A stretch of 64,000 bases of DNA from Azospirillum canadense (GTDB lineage Bacteria > Pseudomonadota > Alphaproteobacteria > Azospirillales > Azospirillaceae): the NCBI RefSeq assembly GCF_025961225.1, contig NZ_JAOQNG010000009.1, positions 62,001-126,000 on the forward strand, read 5' to 3'. The translations under genes and the position numbers were made by a program. The notes under the pieces are model-generated. The model made no database searches. It was not told the origin of the DNA and worked only from the letters and a program-made list of their open reading frames with translations. Position 1 is the first letter of the stretch, and every line of letters begins with the position of its first letter. Positions 1 through 8,680 of this stretch are shown here, piece by piece.

Positions 1-162
1 CAGCCCAGCTGATGAAGCCTTCAAAGGTCGAGATTTCCACGTTTTGCCTCCGGTGTTTGGCGCGGGACCGTAGCGCCTAAGCTGGTCCAACGACAGAGGC
101 AGTTTTGAGGCGCAGACCATTCGCTTAGTTTCCAAGCAACGGAAGCCTTTGCGCCGGTCGTA

Positions 163-549
163 TCATTGGTCCTTACCAAACGGGATCGTCAGAATTAAGC
201 CTGGACCACCGGGCGGCAGGATTGAGTCCTGGTTTGTTGGGGTGATCGGCATCTCGTCAGCTTGCGTTTGAGCTGCAGGCGGATCATCCAAACTAAGCCA
301 GCCGCCCGATATTGTCGGCGTGTTGCCGGGATGAGTGGAAGAAGGAGGCAACGGTGCGAGCCGCAGGTCGCCGAGGTTGGCGCTCGGCATCTGGAACCCG
401 GCAGTGCCTTGCTGGAAGGTGCTCGCAAGCCGCGGATTGCCGGCGGTCGAGGCTTCAGTGCCGACGCTGTTCTGCGCCAGAGCCAAGCAGCCGGACAGAG
501 ATGACAGAGAAAGGCTCAGGCCCAACCTCATGGCCGCCGTTCGCCCCAT
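163..549 (-). CDS. small proline-rich lipoprotein, hypothetical
   Basis: Predicted 128-residue exported protein of unknown function. The start at 549 is chosen because GGAGG lies 6 nt before this ATG; an upstream in-frame ATG at 576 has no such site. The N-terminus has a hydrophobic signal with a lipobox-like SLSGC about 20 residues in, so lipidation at that Cys is plausible. The mature part is low-complexity, rich in Pro, Gly, Ser and Thr, with no domain I recognise. It stands alone, with no operon partner. It could be an outer-membrane-anchored small protein. Confidence 0.5.
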   Translation of the reverse strand: MGRTAAMRLGLSLSLSSLSGCLALAQNSVGTEASTAGNPRLASTFQQGTAGFQMPSANLGDLRLAPLPPSSTHPGNTPTISGGWLSLDDPPAAQTQADEMPITPTNQDSILPPGGPGLILTIPFGKDQ

Positions 550-1276
550 GTCGGCCTCCATTTTTGAGAAAATCATGCCGGCAGACGAAGGAGCAGGGGA
601 GAGATCCTAAGAGATACGTCCGTCAGCGAGCAGCGGCGCGTCGATGAGCGGTAATCCTGACGATCCTTGGTGTCGCGAAGGTACAGCACCTCCTGGGTTC
701 TGACGCCGTCCTCGCCCGAAAACGTCAAGGTTTCGAAACGGACAGCAGACTCGCGCCACTAGCCCGGCCGAGGCAGTGTTTTTCTCCACCAATTCTATTC
801 AGAGGGTACTCCGCGGCGCGCGCGGGTCCCCCCGTGGACACCCTGGACAACGGGTTCTGCAGCCTTAGGTGTGGCTGGATATTGGACGCCGACGCTCGCT
901 GGCTTTTGAAAACCGATTGACACCTTCTGCCGACTGAACGGCGACCGCTCAACGTCAACTCATGTCAGCCGGCCGAAGAAATCTTTCGTTCCCGAATCGT
1001 TCGACCTTGGCGTTGTTTATCCGACAACAGGCGCTATGCCCTCGATTCCGCATGAGACGGGTGGCGGTTCCGTCATCGTCCGGACCCATGGGCGATGCCT
1101 GTCCAGAAGTGCAGGGGAAAGGACATTTTTACGCCGCGTTAACCATGTCGTCCCAGAAATGTGCCTCCCTGACGCGGCCGATGGTCGCCCAATTCTCTGC
1201 AACGGTAGCGAGGACCGAACCAGTGAGCGTTTACTCTCTTCCCAGCGTTTCGTCGGTCAATCACAGCACGGCGCGC
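550..1276. other. gene-poor stretch
   Basis: About 730 nt between the lipoprotein gene and the response regulator. Open frames here overlap in several phases and show no ribosome site, domain or codon pattern of a real gene. It probably holds the promoters of the two divergent flanking genes; I could not place a clear box. Confidence 0.4.
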
Positions 1277-2074
1277 ATGGCCGAGGTCATTGCCCGGGTG
1301 GCTTTGGTCGAAGCGGATGATAGCCACCGTGAATCGTTGGGCCGCAGCTTGGCGGAAGAGGGGTATGATGTCCGGTCATTCGACCGCGGCGAGGCCGCCT
1401 TGGAGTACCTGACGCACGGTGGCGAGACCGATCTCCTCTTGCTCGACTGGAACGCGCCCGGCATGGCGGCTGCCGCGCTCCTGCGACAGGTGACCTCCCG
1501 CGGGATCAGCGCCCCGGTCATTTGCCTGGCCGAAGAGGCTGAAGACGGCGACGAAGAGAGCGCGCTGGCCCACGGCGCTCTCGATTACATCGACAAGTCG
1601 CGCCGGCTGCCGATCCTCCTGAAGCGGATGTCGCTGGTCCTCGATGGCACCAAAACCAACCCCAGCGACGTGCCAGAGCAGGTTGAGAGCGAGGCGCAGG
1701 TCCAAATCCACGGAGATCTGGGACTGCGTTTGGCCCAGGGGCGTGCCTTTTGGAAAGGAACGCGCGTCGATCTTACGTTGACCGAGTTCAACATGGTCGC
1801 CCTGCTGGTCAACCGGCTGGAGAGCGACGTGTCCTACCGTGAAATCTACGACCTGGTGCACGGCCAAGGTTTCATGGCCGGGTACGGAAGCAACGGTTAT
1901 CGGGCGAACGTGCGCGCCTTCATCAAGCGCATCCGGGCGAAGTTCCGCGCGGTTGATGCTGAATTCGACGGCATCTCCAATTACCCCGGCTTCGGCTATC
2001 GCTGGAACAGCACCCCGGTTGCCGGGGCTGTGGCCGTGGCCGATGACGGCAAAACGGCGCTCGCCGCCGCCTGA
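1277..2074 (+). CDS. orphan response regulator, ChvI-like receiver plus winged helix
   Basis: A 265-residue OmpR-class regulator. The N-terminal receiver starts VALVEADDS and carries a phospho-acceptor Asp in LLLLDWNAPGM. The C-terminal domain (about residues 150-250) is a winged-helix DNA-binding domain with LTLTEFNMVALLV and the wing sequence YPGFGYRW. I start it at the ATG at 1277 because the receiver begins right there; the longer open frame to 962 adds about 105 residues of non-protein-like sequence. The C-terminal style resembles ChvI-type regulators of acid/envelope sensing in alphaproteobacteria. No histidine kinase lies next to it, so its partner must be elsewhere. The usual conserved receiver Lys appears in YIDKSRRL. 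Confidence 0.85.
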   Translation: MAEVIARVALVEADDSHRESLGRSLAEEGYDVRSFDRGEAALEYLTHGGETDLLLLDWNAPGMAAAALLRQVTSRGISAPVICLAEEAEDGDEESALAHGALDYIDKSRRLPILLKRMSLVLDGTKTNPSDVPEQVESEAQVQIHGDLGLRLAQGRAFWKGTRVDLTLTEFNMVALLVNRLESDVSYREIYDLVHGQGFMAGYGSNGYRANVRAFIKRIRAKFRAVDAEFDGISNYPGFGYRWNSTPVAGAVAVADDGKTALAAA

Positions 2075-2359
2075 CAGGCTGGGAGAGTGGCGCCCGACAT
2101 CGATGACGCCTCGCAGGCCGACCCCTAGCTCGAGCGGGTGACCGCCCCGGTGAAGCGGCTGATCGGGGACGGCCGTTATCATTGCCGGCAACCCGCTCAA
2201 CCGCATGGTCGGCTTGGCAGGCCCGAGCTACGTCGGCACCTCCTAGCAAGGCGGGAAAACCGGAGTTCTTCCCTCCCCATTCTCCTCTATGTACCACGCT
2301 GCCCACCGAGGAACTTCGGGCTCTCCGCGCGCCGGGTCAGTTCCCGTGACCGAGCCGCG

Positions 2360-3400
2360 TCACCGTCTCAGCGCCACGAAGATCGGCATGGCGACGTGGT
2401 GGACCAGCGGGATCAGCATTGCGCCGAGCATGAGGCCAACCAAACCTGCCACCGCCGCAGCGACCAACCACTCCACCACTGCGGCGCCTGCCGGCATCGC
2501 CTGGCCGACCGCCGCGGCGGCATCCTGAACCGCGTGGCCGATCTGCGACAGCCCGTAGCCCTCGAGCCCATGGATGATGATGCCGCCGCCGACCCAGAGC
2601 ATCGCGGCGGTGCCGACGAGGCTAAGCAGCTTCAGGAACACGGGCATACCGTAGACAAGACCGCGGCCCAACCCCTGCGTCAGTGGACGCAGCGTCCAGT
2701 CCGCCCCGCTCGGCACACCGGTGGCCAACCGCCGTAGCCCGAAGAGACTGGAGACGGGCCGGTCGTTCTGCGCCAGGGAAACGCCAGCGTCGTCAGCTTT
2801 CACGATCAGGGCCACCGCGCCGTAGACCGCGACGGTGATGCCAGTCCCAACAACGCCCAGGATCAGCGCCTGCATCCAGAAGGAAGAGGTCTCTGCAGCG
2901 ACCGTGGACAGGGTGATCGCCATGATTTCGGCGGACAGGATCAGGTCTGTCTTGATTGCACTGCTCACCTTCGTGTCTTCGAACTGCCGGGTCGTCTGCT
3001 GAGCGGCCGTGACCTCACCACCATGCCGATGATGGGCCGCGTGCGGCCAGGCGGCCTCGTAGATCTTTTCCGCTCCTTCGTAGCAGAGGAAGGCACCGCC
3101 CAGCATCAGCAGCGGCGTAATGGCCCAGGGCGCCACGAGGCTCAGAACCAAAGCCGCCGGCAACAGCAACACCAGCTTGTTTTTCAAGGAACCCAGAGCG
3201 ATCTTGCCGATGATCGGCAGCTCCCGATCCGCGGTGAAGCCCACAACGTAGCGCGGCGTGACCGCAGCGTCATCGACCACCACACCGGCGGCTTTGGCTC
3301 CCGCTCGCGCGGCCTGCCCGGCGGCATCGTCCAGAGAAGCGGCGGCAACTTTCGTCAAACCAACCACGTCGTCAAGCAGTGCGATCAATCCCGTGCTCAA
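2360..3400 (-). CDS. DUF808 / YedI-family inner membrane protein
   Basis: A 346-residue polytopic membrane protein of the DUF808 (YedI) family, whose molecular function is not established. The N-terminus GLIALLDDVVGLTKVAAASL and the following Asp-rich stretch are characteristic. Hydrophobic segments follow near residues 85-115, 160-215 and 250-340. The start is a TTG at 3400, with GGAG 8 nt upstream. The length is normal for the family and the frame is intact. It is monocistronic. The IS5 and RES fragments upstream show that the ground next to it has been rearranged. Confidence 0.85.
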   Translation of the reverse strand: MSTGLIALLDDVVGLTKVAAASLDDAAGQAARAGAKAAGVVVDDAAVTPRYVVGFTADRELPIIGKIALGSLKNKLVLLLPAALVLSLVAPWAITPLLMLGGAFLCYEGAEKIYEAAWPHAAHHRHGGEVTAAQQTTRQFEDTKVSSAIKTDLILSAEIMAITLSTVAAETSSFWMQALILGVVGTGITVAVYGAVALIVKADDAGVSLAQNDRPVSSLFGLRRLATGVPSGADWTLRPLTQGLGRGLVYGMPVFLKLLSLVGTAAMLWVGGGIIIHGLEGYGLSQIGHAVQDAAAAVGQAMPAGAAVVEWLVAAAVAGLVGLMLGAMLIPLVHHVAMPIFVALRR

Positions 3401-3524
3401 GGAAGTGGCTCCTCATAGTCGGTGCATCACTCCAACAAACACGGAGCGGCGACATTGTTGCGCCGAGGGACCTTGTTGCAGCCAAGTGAACTCGGCCGCA
3501 GGAACCCCTTTCCCGGCCTTCGGA

Positions 3525-3584
3525 TTACGCGACGCAGATGGAGTCCGGGCGTCCGAGGTCGAGCATGCGCTTCAGGGCCCGGAC
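3525..3584 (-). pseudogene. C-terminal fossil of an IS5-family transposase
   Basis: About 20 codons ending at a TAA read LKRMLDLGRPDSICVA. This matches the usual C-terminus of IS5-family transposases (the ...NRMLDLGRPxSVRIA type). Nothing upstream in the same frame continues the protein. A second fossil of the same C-terminus lies at 27753-27806, next to the other IS6 copy. Confidence 0.55.
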
Positions 3585-3590
3585 CGGGAA

Positions 3591-3756
3591 GGGCCACAGA
3601 TCGCGCCCGGCAACCACTACGATGATCCGGCGTGCGTTTTCGGCACCTTGTATGCCGGCGAGACGCTGGAGATCACCTTCGTCAAGACCATGCTCCGGAA
3701 CCCCAAGCTGCGCCTGGTTTCGCTGGCGGAGGTCGCCGCCCGGCGGTGGACAGCCA
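3591..3756 (+). pseudogene. RES-domain protein fragment cut by IS6 element
   Basis: About 55 codons encode the middle of a RES domain: GNHYDDPACVFGTLYAGETL, then an EITFVKTMLRNP helix and LVSLAEVAARR. RES proteins are NAD+-degrading toxins or stand-alone RES-fold proteins. The frame is interrupted at 3757, exactly where the IS6 inverted repeat begins, and no continuation is found beyond the element at 4599. The 5' part is also missing, replaced by the IS5 fossil. It is a dead remnant. Confidence 0.6.
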
Positions 3757-4599
3757 GGCACCGTCAAGTTGCTGGCAGTTGAGCAAACAGACGGCGGGCT
3801 GATAGTGCGGATACAGGGATGGTGGTCGCTTACGCGACCAAGCGGGCGTCGGCGACCTCGGCCCAAGCCTGGAAGGCCTGAGCGCGGGCGGTGCGGAATT
3901 CGCGGGCGGAGAGATGGTTGCGGCGGAGGTGGAAAAGGTTATTGATGGGATCATGGATGGCCCCAGGAAGCGCTGGACCTGCCGGGGTGACTTGAAGCGC
4001 TTCATCTGTCGCTCGCGGCGTCGGGTCGGCTGGTGGCTGTTCTCGGCGCGGTTGTTCAGCCCCTTGTGCTGGCGGTGCTCACACCGCACCTTCAAGTCCT
4101 TCTTGGCGGCCGCGTAAGACTTCAGTTTGTCCGTGATCACCACACGAGGCACTCGGCCCTGCTTCTTCAGCAGCTTGCGGAACAGGCGCTTGGCCGCTCG
4201 TTTGTTGCGCCGGCTCTGCACGAGGACGTCGAGGACGAAGCCGTCCTGGTCGCCCGCCCGCCACAGGAAATGCGTGGTGCTGGCGATACTGTTCACGACC
4301 TCGTCCAAATGCGATTTCTCACCGCGCGCCAAACGGCGTTGGCGGATGCGGTTGGCGATCACCTGGCCAAACTTCCGGCTCCATTGTCGCACCGTCTCGT
4401 GGCTGACGACGATGCCGCGCCGCGCCAGCATCTCCTCGACTATGCGTAGGCTCAGCGGGAACCGGAAGTATAGGTACACCGCGTCGCTGATCACCTCGGC
4501 GGGGAACCGGTAGCCGGCGTACCGGGCATCAAGGCGCGTCGTCATGTCGGCTCTATACCTTCAGCCCGCCTGCCCAGCCAACCCCAACTTGACGGTGCC
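3757..4599 (-). mobile_element. IS6-family insertion sequence, copy 1
   Basis: An 843-bp element bounded by 15-bp perfect terminal inverted repeats GGCACCGTCAAGTTG (3757-3771 and, inverted, 4585-4599). It carries one transposase gene on the minus strand. The flanking 8-mers (3749-3756 and 4600-4607) do not match, so no target duplication is seen. This suggests deletion or recombination after insertion, which is common for IS6 cointegrates. It interrupts a RES-domain gene on its left. Confidence 0.85.
3830..4545 (-). pseudogene. IS6-family transposase, frameshifted near C-terminus
   Basis: DDE transposase of the IS6 type: helical N-terminus (YRFPAEVISDAVYLYFRFPL), first catalytic Asp in HLDEVV, second in VVITDKLKSY, Glu in NNRAENSH. 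Against the related copy at 27965-28678 it has two extra G residues in a CTGGGG run near 3950. The frame is lost after QRFL, about 43 codons before the normal end. In the correct phase the lost tail (AIHDPINNLFHLRRNHL...) runs to a TAA at 3830. The catalytic triad lies before the shift, but the altered tail probably makes the protein inactive. Confidence 0.8.
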
Positions 4600-4616
4600 C
4601 CCTGCGTGGCACGGCC

Positions 4617-4645
4617 AAAAAAGGCCGGCCGGAAAATCCAGCCGG
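4617..4645 (-). terminator. rho-independent terminator of RTX gene 1
   Basis: On the minus strand a 9-bp stem (CCGGCTGGA with TCCGGCCGG, one G-T pair, loop TTT) is followed by CC and six T. It lies 40 nt past the stop of the RTX gene at 4685. Confidence 0.75.
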
Positions 4646-4684
4646 CGTCCATAGCAACAGAGATCCTTGGGAAGGCGGGCCTCG

Positions 4685-5239
4685 TTACAGGACGAAGTCC
4701 GAGGCCGAGATCGTGTGCAGCCCATTCAATTGGATCTCGAACTCGGGCTGGGCATCGGTGTCGGTGTTGCCGAGAATGAAGGTGTTGCCGTTCGCGTAAG
4801 CGACGGTGAGGTCCCCCTCGAAGGCGAAAGGACCGGTCCCGGCGAAACGGAAGGCCTGATTGCCCGCAATGTCTGGCACCGCGTCGATGCTGGCGAGGTT
4901 GATCTTGTCAATCCCGTGCTCGTAGTCCGTGATGATGTCGTGGTTGGAGGCGCCGACCTTGCTCTCCGCGCCAAAGGCGTACTGGAAGGTGTTCACGCCG
5001 GCGCCACCGGACAGCACATCCTGGCCGCCGCCGCCCAGAAGGGTGTCGATGCCGTTTCCGCCGCTCAGGAAATCGTTGCCGGCGCCGCCGACCAGCGTGT
5101 CGTTGCTGTCGTTGCCGAACAACGCGTCGTTGCCGGACAGGCCGAAGATGTGATCGTCGCCTCCCAGGCCATTGATGGTGTCGTTGACGAAGTCGAAGCC
5201 CTTGAGGGTCTCGGAAGCGTTGGTGCCGTTGATCGTCAT
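4685..5239 (-). CDS. small RTX calcium-binding protein, type I secretion substrate
   Basis: A 184-residue acidic, Cys-free protein. Residues 20-95 carry nonapeptide repeats of the GGxGxDxLx type (GLGGDDHIF, GGAGNDFLS, GGNGIDTLL), which bind Ca2+ outside the cell. Residues 95-180 resemble the C-terminal module of serralysin-type RTX proteins, and the extreme C-terminus ISASDFVL is a hydrophobic type I secretion signal. There is no N-terminal signal or catalytic domain, so it is a bare RTX domain of unknown role, perhaps a surface or matrix protein. It lies just downstream of the membrane fusion gene but has its own promoter region and terminator. It is a paralogue of the RTX gene at 8681. Confidence 0.88.
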   Translation of the reverse strand: MTINGTNASETLKGFDFVNDTINGLGGDDHIFGLSGNDALFGNDSNDTLVGGAGNDFLSGGNGIDTLLGGGGQDVLSGGAGVNTFQYAFGAESKVGASNHDIITDYEHGIDKINLASIDAVPDIAGNQAFRFAGTGPFAFEGDLTVAYANGNTFILGNTDTDAQPEFEIQLNGLHTISASDFVL

Positions 5240-5347
5240 GGTAACAGCGTCCTTTCACGGATGGAAGGAAGCCCAGTCGTCGTCATGGGCCATGGGTTTG
5301 TCGGGCGCGAGCTGTTGCTTTCTTCCCGATGCCGCAGATATTAGGGA

Positions 5348-5410
5348 GGCGGTGTTTCGCGATGACGTCTCCCGACCAGAATGTTGTTTCCATCGTGTTT
5401 CAGTTGTTGC
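5348..5410. promoter_or_regulatory. duplicated upstream element, RTX gene 1
   Basis: A 63-bp stretch 109-171 nt upstream of the RTX start. Its last 28 nt (5383-5410, GTTGTTTCCATCGTGTTTCA...) match 24 of 28 positions of 9661-9688 before the second RTX gene. A GGCGG-N2-TTTCGCG box sits exactly 35 nt before it in both. It is probably a promoter or activator site; the binding protein is unknown. Confidence 0.6.
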
Positions 5411-5483
5411 CGGCGATGCTTTCCGAACCTTTGCCGATCGTGCTGCCGCTCAGGCATTCTGGGGACCATGAGGGGGCGGCAAG

Positions 5484-5502
5484 GCCCGGTGAGGCACCGG
5501 GC
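5484..5502 (-). terminator. hairpin after the secretion genes
   Basis: A perfect 8-bp stem GCCCGGTG/CACCGGGC with a 3-nt loop, 21 nt beyond the stop of the membrane fusion gene. It is followed on the minus strand by CCTTGCC and lacks a strong T-run. Confidence 0.5.
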
Positions 5503-5523
5503 TGCGGTGGGCTGAACCGCCGC

Positions 5524-6828
5524 TCAGCTTTCGCGGAAAGCGCGGCGGACGCCGTCGTAGAGTGGGCGCAGGAGATAATCGAGGGCGGTCTGCTCGCCGG
5601 TCATGACGAACACCTCGGCCGGCATTCCCGGCGCGAGCGCGATTCCGGCCAAGCGGGCGATTTCGGCACGATCAACCCCGACACGCGCGCTGAAATAGGG
5701 CCGCCCGGTCTGCTCATCGGCCAGCGCGTCGGCCGAGACCTGCCGGAGTTCGCCATGGATCCGCGGCAGGTTGCGCTGCTTGTACGCCGTCAACATGACC
5801 TGTGCGCGCAGACCCGCATGGACCACGTCGATGTCCGTCGGCGCGATCCGGGCGTCGATCAACAACTCTTCATTGGCGGGCACGACATCGAGGATCGGCG
5901 CGCCAGGTTTGACGACACCGCCCTGGGTGTGGACGCGGAGCTGCACGACCGTGCCGTCAATCGGCGCCGTGACCACCGTACGCGCCAGAACGTCCCGGCT
6001 TGCCGCCAAGCGCTGCCCGACTTCAGCCAGTTCGGCCCGGACCTTGGCCAGATCGCCGTTGACCTCGTCGCGGTTCGCGGTGTCCAACCCAACGATCTGA
6101 AGCGTCGCCTCGCCGATCGCCTGGCGTGCGCGGGCGATGCCCGCCTGCCGTTCGCCACGGTCGCCCTCGATGTCCGATTTCGCGCGCTTCAACGCCAGGA
6201 GCCGCGGCTTGCGCTCAAGACCCGCGCGATAAAGATGTTCGACGTCGGCGATCTCTTCGCCGATGAGGGCGATCTGCCGGTCGGCGGCAGCGATTTGAGC
6301 GGCGAGCCCCACGATCTCCTCCTGCAATTCCGCAACCCGTTGCTGAAGAATGCCGCGCCGCTCGGCGAGCACCTGACGCCGGCTTGCGAACAGGTCTTCC
6401 TGGCTGCGCATCGCCTCACGCGCGCTGGTCGAGGCGGCGGCCGACGCTACGAGCCGGCCGGGAAAGGCAAAAACGGTACTGTTCTGCTGCTCCGCGAGGA
6501 GACGCGCCTCGGTCGCGGCCAAGGTGTCGACGCGCGCCTGCAGCGTCTCGACCTCGGCCCGCGCCTGGGCGTCGTCCAGCGTGAGGAGCGTGTCGCCGGC
6601 ATGGACGGACGACCCGTCCTTGACCAGGATCGTCCGCACGATGCCCCCTTCGAGATGCTGCACGGTGCGACGGTTCCCGTCCGGGACAACCACGCCGGGG
6701 GCCATTGCCGCGCTGGCCAGCGGCGCCGTCGCCGACCAGCCGCCAAGGCCGCCAAAGAACAGCGCGATCACGGCGGCGCCGGCCCAGATTACGCCCTTCA
6801 ACTGCCGGAGAACCGGTTCATGCGTCAT
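5524..6828 (-). CDS. HlyD/PrtE-type type I secretion membrane fusion protein
   Basis: A 434-residue periplasmic adaptor linking the inner-membrane ABC exporter to an outer-membrane TolC-like channel. There is one N-terminal membrane segment (about residues 14-35, VIWAGAAVIALFFGGLGGW). A lipoyl half follows (VVVPDGNRRTVQHLEGGIVR), then a long coiled coil (about 95-280) and a beta-barrel/C-terminal part with VVTAPIDGTVVQLRVHT and VFVMTGEQTALDYLLRPL, all typical of the family. GGAG precedes the ATG. It lies 29 nt downstream of the exporter gene and is surely cotranscribed with it. No TolC homologue is in the window. Confidence 0.92.
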   Translation of the reverse strand: MTHEPVLRQLKGVIWAGAAVIALFFGGLGGWSATAPLASAAMAPGVVVPDGNRRTVQHLEGGIVRTILVKDGSSVHAGDTLLTLDDAQARAEVETLQARVDTLAATEARLLAEQQNSTVFAFPGRLVASAAASTSAREAMRSQEDLFASRRQVLAERRGILQQRVAELQEEIVGLAAQIAAADRQIALIGEEIADVEHLYRAGLERKPRLLALKRAKSDIEGDRGERQAGIARARQAIGEATLQIVGLDTANRDEVNGDLAKVRAELAEVGQRLAASRDVLARTVVTAPIDGTVVQLRVHTQGGVVKPGAPILDVVPANEELLIDARIAPTDIDVVHAGLRAQVMLTAYKQRNLPRIHGELRQVSADALADEQTGRPYFSARVGVDRAEIARLAGIALAPGMPAEVFVMTGEQTALDYLLRPLYDGVRRAFRES

Positions 6829-6857
6829 GGTGGTGATCTCCTCGAAACTCCAGGCGT

Positions 6858-8609
6858 TCAGGACGCCGCCCGCTGGGCGGGACGGGGGGCAATGAGCTGC
6901 GGCAAAATCCGGTCACGCGGGCCGAACATCGCGACGGCGCCGTCCTGCATCACCAGGAGCTTGTCGACATGGGTCATGATGCTCGGCCGGTGGGCGACCA
7001 GAATGACGGTGGCGCCACGGCTCTTGACGCGCTCGATGGCATCGGCAAGCGCCGCCTCGCCGGCGTGATCGAGGTTGGCGTTGGGTTCGTCGAGCACGAT
7101 CAGCCGCGGCTGGCCGAACAGGGCGCGGGCCAGACCGATGCGCTGCCGTTGGCCGCCCGACAGAACGATGCCGGAGATGCCGATTTCGGTCGCATAGCCC
7201 TGCGGCAGGCGCAGGATCATCTCGTGCACGCCCGCGGTCTGCGCCGCCTCGATCACCGCCGCGTCCGAAGCGTCGGGCGTCAGGCGCGCGATGTTCTCGG
7301 CCACGGTCCCCGCGAACAGTTCGACGTCCTGGGGCAGGTAGCCGACATGGCGGCCGAAGTCCGCGCGGTCCCAGCTCCGGACCTGGGCGCCGTCCAGCCG
7401 CACCTCGCCGGCCGTGGGCGCCCAGATGCCGACCAGCAGCCGACACAGGGTCGACTTGCCACAGGCCGACGGTCCGACCACCCCGAGCACCTCGCCGGGC
7501 GCCAGATCGAACGAGATTTGGCGCAGGATCGGTGGTCGGGAACCACCGCCCGGCGGGACGTAGGCGAGCTGATCGACCGTCACCTGCCCCTCAGGCGTCG
7601 GCAGGCGGACAGGCGCTGGGTGGGTAGGGTGCTTCAGGAGCAAGGCCTCCAACCGGCCGTGCGCCGCGCGGGCGCCGATGAAGCCCTTCCACGCGCCGAT
7701 CGCCTGCTCGACGGGAGCAAGGGCGCGGCCGAGCAGGATCGAGGCCGCGACCATGCCGCCGCCGGTCAGCTCCCCGCGCAGCACGAGATCCGCACCGAGC
7801 CCCAGAACGGCGAGCTGGACGAGAATGCGCAGGGCCTTGGTGATGCCCAGGATCACGCCGGTGCGGTCGCTCGCCGCCGTTTGCCACGCAAGCACCCGGT
7901 CGTTGACCGCGTCCCAGCGGGCGAGCAGAGCCGGCAGCATGCCCATGGCTTCGATGACCTCGGCGTTGCGCAGGGCGGCCTCACTCTGGCGCAACGCGAT
8001 CACCGAGGTCTGGTTCGCCTCCTGGAGCGGCGCGCGGGTCGCGACCTCGTTGGCGACGGCCAGCAACGACAAGAGAAGCGCCGCGACGAAAGCGAGAATG
8101 CCGAGCCAGGGATGCACGATCCAAATAAGGACGATGAAGACCGGCGCCCAGGGCGCGTCGAAGATCGGGGCGATGCCCGGACCGGTGATGAAGCCGCGAA
8201 TTTGCCCGAGATCGCGGATGGCCTGCGTGCCCGACGGCTGGCCGGCGAGCGCTTCGCGGACGCTGACCTCCAGCAGCGTGCCGGCGAGCGCGCGTTCGAG
8301 CCAGAAGCCGATCCGCGCGAGCGCACGCGAGCGCAGGATGTCGAGCAGGGCCATCACGACCAGCGCGAGCCCTGCGGCGGCGGTGAGCGCCACCAGGGTT
8401 TCGACGCGGCCGCTGGACAGCACCCGGTCGTAAACCTGGGTCGAATAGACGGGCGACACCAGGACGAGCATGTTGAGGAACAGGCTGAACACGGCCACCA
8501 CGAGGAGACCGCGACGAACCTCGCGGAGCGCGTGGCGCAGCGGGGTGGTGTCGGGACGGTTCCGGGTGCGGGCGCCGGGTGTGCGCGTGGCCGTCGCTGG
8601 AACGGACAT
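6858..8609 (-). CDS. PrtD-type type I secretion ABC exporter (permease-ATPase)
   Basis: A 583-residue half-transporter that powers export of RTX substrates. The N-terminal membrane domain (about residues 25-320) begins LRHALREVRRGLLVVAVFSLFL. The ATPase domain (about 340-570) has Walker A GPSACGKST, signature LSGGQRQRI, Walker B RLIVLDEPNANLD and H-loop VAHRPS. There is no C39 peptidase or C39-like domain, which places it in the PrtD/AprD group for serralysin-like RTX substrates. The Cys inside the P-loop, where Gly or Ala is usual, is a small oddity. It lies between the RTX gene at 8681 and the adaptor gene. Confidence 0.93.
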   Translation of the reverse strand: MSVPATATRTPGARTRNRPDTTPLRHALREVRRGLLVVAVFSLFLNMLVLVSPVYSTQVYDRVLSSGRVETLVALTAAAGLALVVMALLDILRSRALARIGFWLERALAGTLLEVSVREALAGQPSGTQAIRDLGQIRGFITGPGIAPIFDAPWAPVFIVLIWIVHPWLGILAFVAALLLSLLAVANEVATRAPLQEANQTSVIALRQSEAALRNAEVIEAMGMLPALLARWDAVNDRVLAWQTAASDRTGVILGITKALRILVQLAVLGLGADLVLRGELTGGGMVAASILLGRALAPVEQAIGAWKGFIGARAAHGRLEALLLKHPTHPAPVRLPTPEGQVTVDQLAYVPPGGGSRPPILRQISFDLAPGEVLGVVGPSACGKSTLCRLLVGIWAPTAGEVRLDGAQVRSWDRADFGRHVGYLPQDVELFAGTVAENIARLTPDASDAAVIEAAQTAGVHEMILRLPQGYATEIGISGIVLSGGQRQRIGLARALFGQPRLIVLDEPNANLDHAGEAALADAIERVKSRGATVILVAHRPSIMTHVDKLLVMQDGAVAMFGPRDRILPQLIAPRPAQRAAS

Positions 8610-8647
8610 GGGGTAAAATCCGCTGTTTGTGCGTTCGGGAGAAAGGG

Positions 8648-8675
8648 CGGCCGGCCGGGCGGACCCGGCCGGCCG
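8648..8675 (-). promoter_or_regulatory. perfect GC hairpin between RTX gene and exporter
   Basis: A perfect 12-bp inverted repeat CGGCCGGCCGGG / CCCGGCCGGCCG with a 4-nt loop, starting 6 nt after the RTX stop codon. On the transcribed strand it is followed by CCCTTTCT, not a clean T-run. It is likely an attenuator or RNA-stabilising hairpin that lets the secreted protein be made in excess over its exporter, as in other RTX operons. Confidence 0.65.
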
Positions 8676-8680
8676 AAGAG

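Noticed and set aside
962..1276. N-terminal extension of the orphan response regulator
   Set aside because: The receiver domain begins directly after the ATG at 1277 and the extension is not protein-like.
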